A DNA stretch of 64,000 nt. Source: Patiriisocius marinus. GTDB lineage: Bacteria; Bacteroidota; Bacteroidia; Flavobacteriales; Flavobacteriaceae. The notes under the pieces were generated by a model. The model ran no database searches and was not told the DNA's origin. It worked only from the letters and a program-made list of their open reading frames with translations. The first letter of the stretch is position 1, and every line of letters starts with the position of its first letter. The position numbers and the translations under genes were made by a program. Shown here piece by piece: positions 63,699 through 64,000 of the stretch. The DNA lies in contig NZ_BKCG01000001.1 in the NCBI RefSeq assembly GCF_008974325.1, forward strand, positions 186,001-250,000, in the 5' to 3' direction.

Positions 63699-64000
63699 TT
63701 AGTGTATTAATTTATAAGCTTGTTTCGCTATTTCTAATTCTTCATTAGTAGGGACCACTATAATTTTAACTTTAGATGCCGTGGTATTGATTTCGTTTAT
63801 CCCACTAGATCTTTGTTCGTTTTTAGATTCATCTAGCGCAATTCCGAAGTATTCCATTTCATCACAAACTAGTGTACGAATCACACTTGAGTTTTCTCCT
63901 ATACCGGCTGTGAATACAATTGCATCTAATCCATTCATTGACGCCGCGTAAGCCCCAATGTATTTTTTAATTCGGTAAGCATTCATTTGCAAAGCTAAAA
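63699..64000 (-). CDS. ackA: Acetate kinase, C-terminal part
   Basis: The frame continues past the right edge of the window; about 100 codons at the C terminus are present. AYRIKKYIGAYAASMNGLDA and IVFTAGIGENSSVIR are hallmark segments of acetate kinase. The enzyme interconverts acetyl phosphate and acetate with ATP formation, useful when oxygen is low. The apparent TTG start at 63992 is not the real start, which lies outside the window. Confidence 0.93.
   Translation of the reverse strand, partial: LALQMNAYRIKKYIGAYAASMNGLDAIVFTAGIGENSSVIRTLVCDEMEYFGIALDESKNEQRSSGINEINTTASKVKIIVVPTNEELEIAKQAYKLIH

Noticed and set aside
1-64000. CRISPR arrays, tRNA or rRNA genes, transposases and prophage
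   Set aside because: No regular spacer-repeat structure, cloverleaf, rRNA or mobile-element gene was seen on reading both strands; very short RNA genes could still be missed.

Overview
The window is AT-rich bacterial DNA that looks like a chromosome segment of a marine member of the Flavobacteriaceae (Bacteroidota). The evidence is a SusC/SusD pair, a fused ccoN-ccoO oxidase subunit, DUF5916 and SusC-type beta-barrels, and promoters of the Bacteroidota type (TTG, about 19 bases, TAnnTTTG). I saw no rRNA, tRNA, CRISPR array, transposase or phage gene. The first gene (photolyase family) and the last (acetate kinase) are cut by the window edges.

Layout. 0-4 kb: a partial photolyase-family gene lacking the usual Fe-S ligands, a SpoU RNA methyltransferase and a TonB-dependent receptor. 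4-9.5 kb: a leftward four-gene operon (imelysin, di-haem oxidoreductase, second imelysin, HTTM membrane protein) that looks iron- or redox-related. 9.6-15.2 kb: an ABC/HlyD/TolC export operon whose ATPase domain has degenerate motifs, followed by a TetR regulator that shares a 19-base promoter/operator sequence with it. 15.3-18.5 kb: SulP transporter, universal stress protein and beta-carbonic anhydrase, probably for bicarbonate handling. 18.6-40.1 kb: a complete alginate utilisation locus. It holds lyases PL6, two PL7 and PL17, the uptake pair SusC/SusD, KdgF, two short-chain reductases, an MFS transporter, KdgK, KdgA and a FadR-type regulator, plus an unexpected gluconokinase/6-phosphogluconate dehydrogenase fusion and an Nramp-fold transporter without the metal-binding motifs. 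40.2-50.9 kb: the cbb3 oxidase operon with its assembly genes, a truncated haemoglobin and two small proteins missed by length cut-offs, then the copper P-type ATPase CcoI and a divergent Crp/Fnr regulator. 50.9-64 kb: stress, membrane-lipid and ion-transport genes (UspA, cation ATPase, cardiolipin synthase, patatin, a sigma-like factor, a DUF4010 protein, e(P4) phosphatase, acetate kinase).

Two regulatory networks can be read from the DNA. (1) The alginate locus carries eight copies of a 12-base palindrome, consensus TTGGTWWACCAA, in front of PL6, PL17, SusC and the FadR-type gene. The copies are tandem with an exact 13-base period, and the first copy in each array overlaps the -7 promoter element, as expected for a repressor that also controls itself. 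(2) From 47 to 63 kb, six Crp/Fnr-type palindromes (TGAT-N4-RTCA) serve eight promoters. In every case the palindrome centre lies exactly 29.5 bases from the outer edge of the -7 element. Two of the sites lie midway between divergent genes and have this spacing on both sides. This links the oxidase operon, CcoI, the regulator itself, UspA, the cation ATPase, the cardiolipin synthase operon, the sigma-like gene and the DUF4010 operon into one probable low-oxygen regulon.

Other points of interest are two related structured leaders before susC and the MFS gene, a terminator-like hairpin between the susC operators and susC, and a terminator embedded in the last codons of the Crp/Fnr gene.
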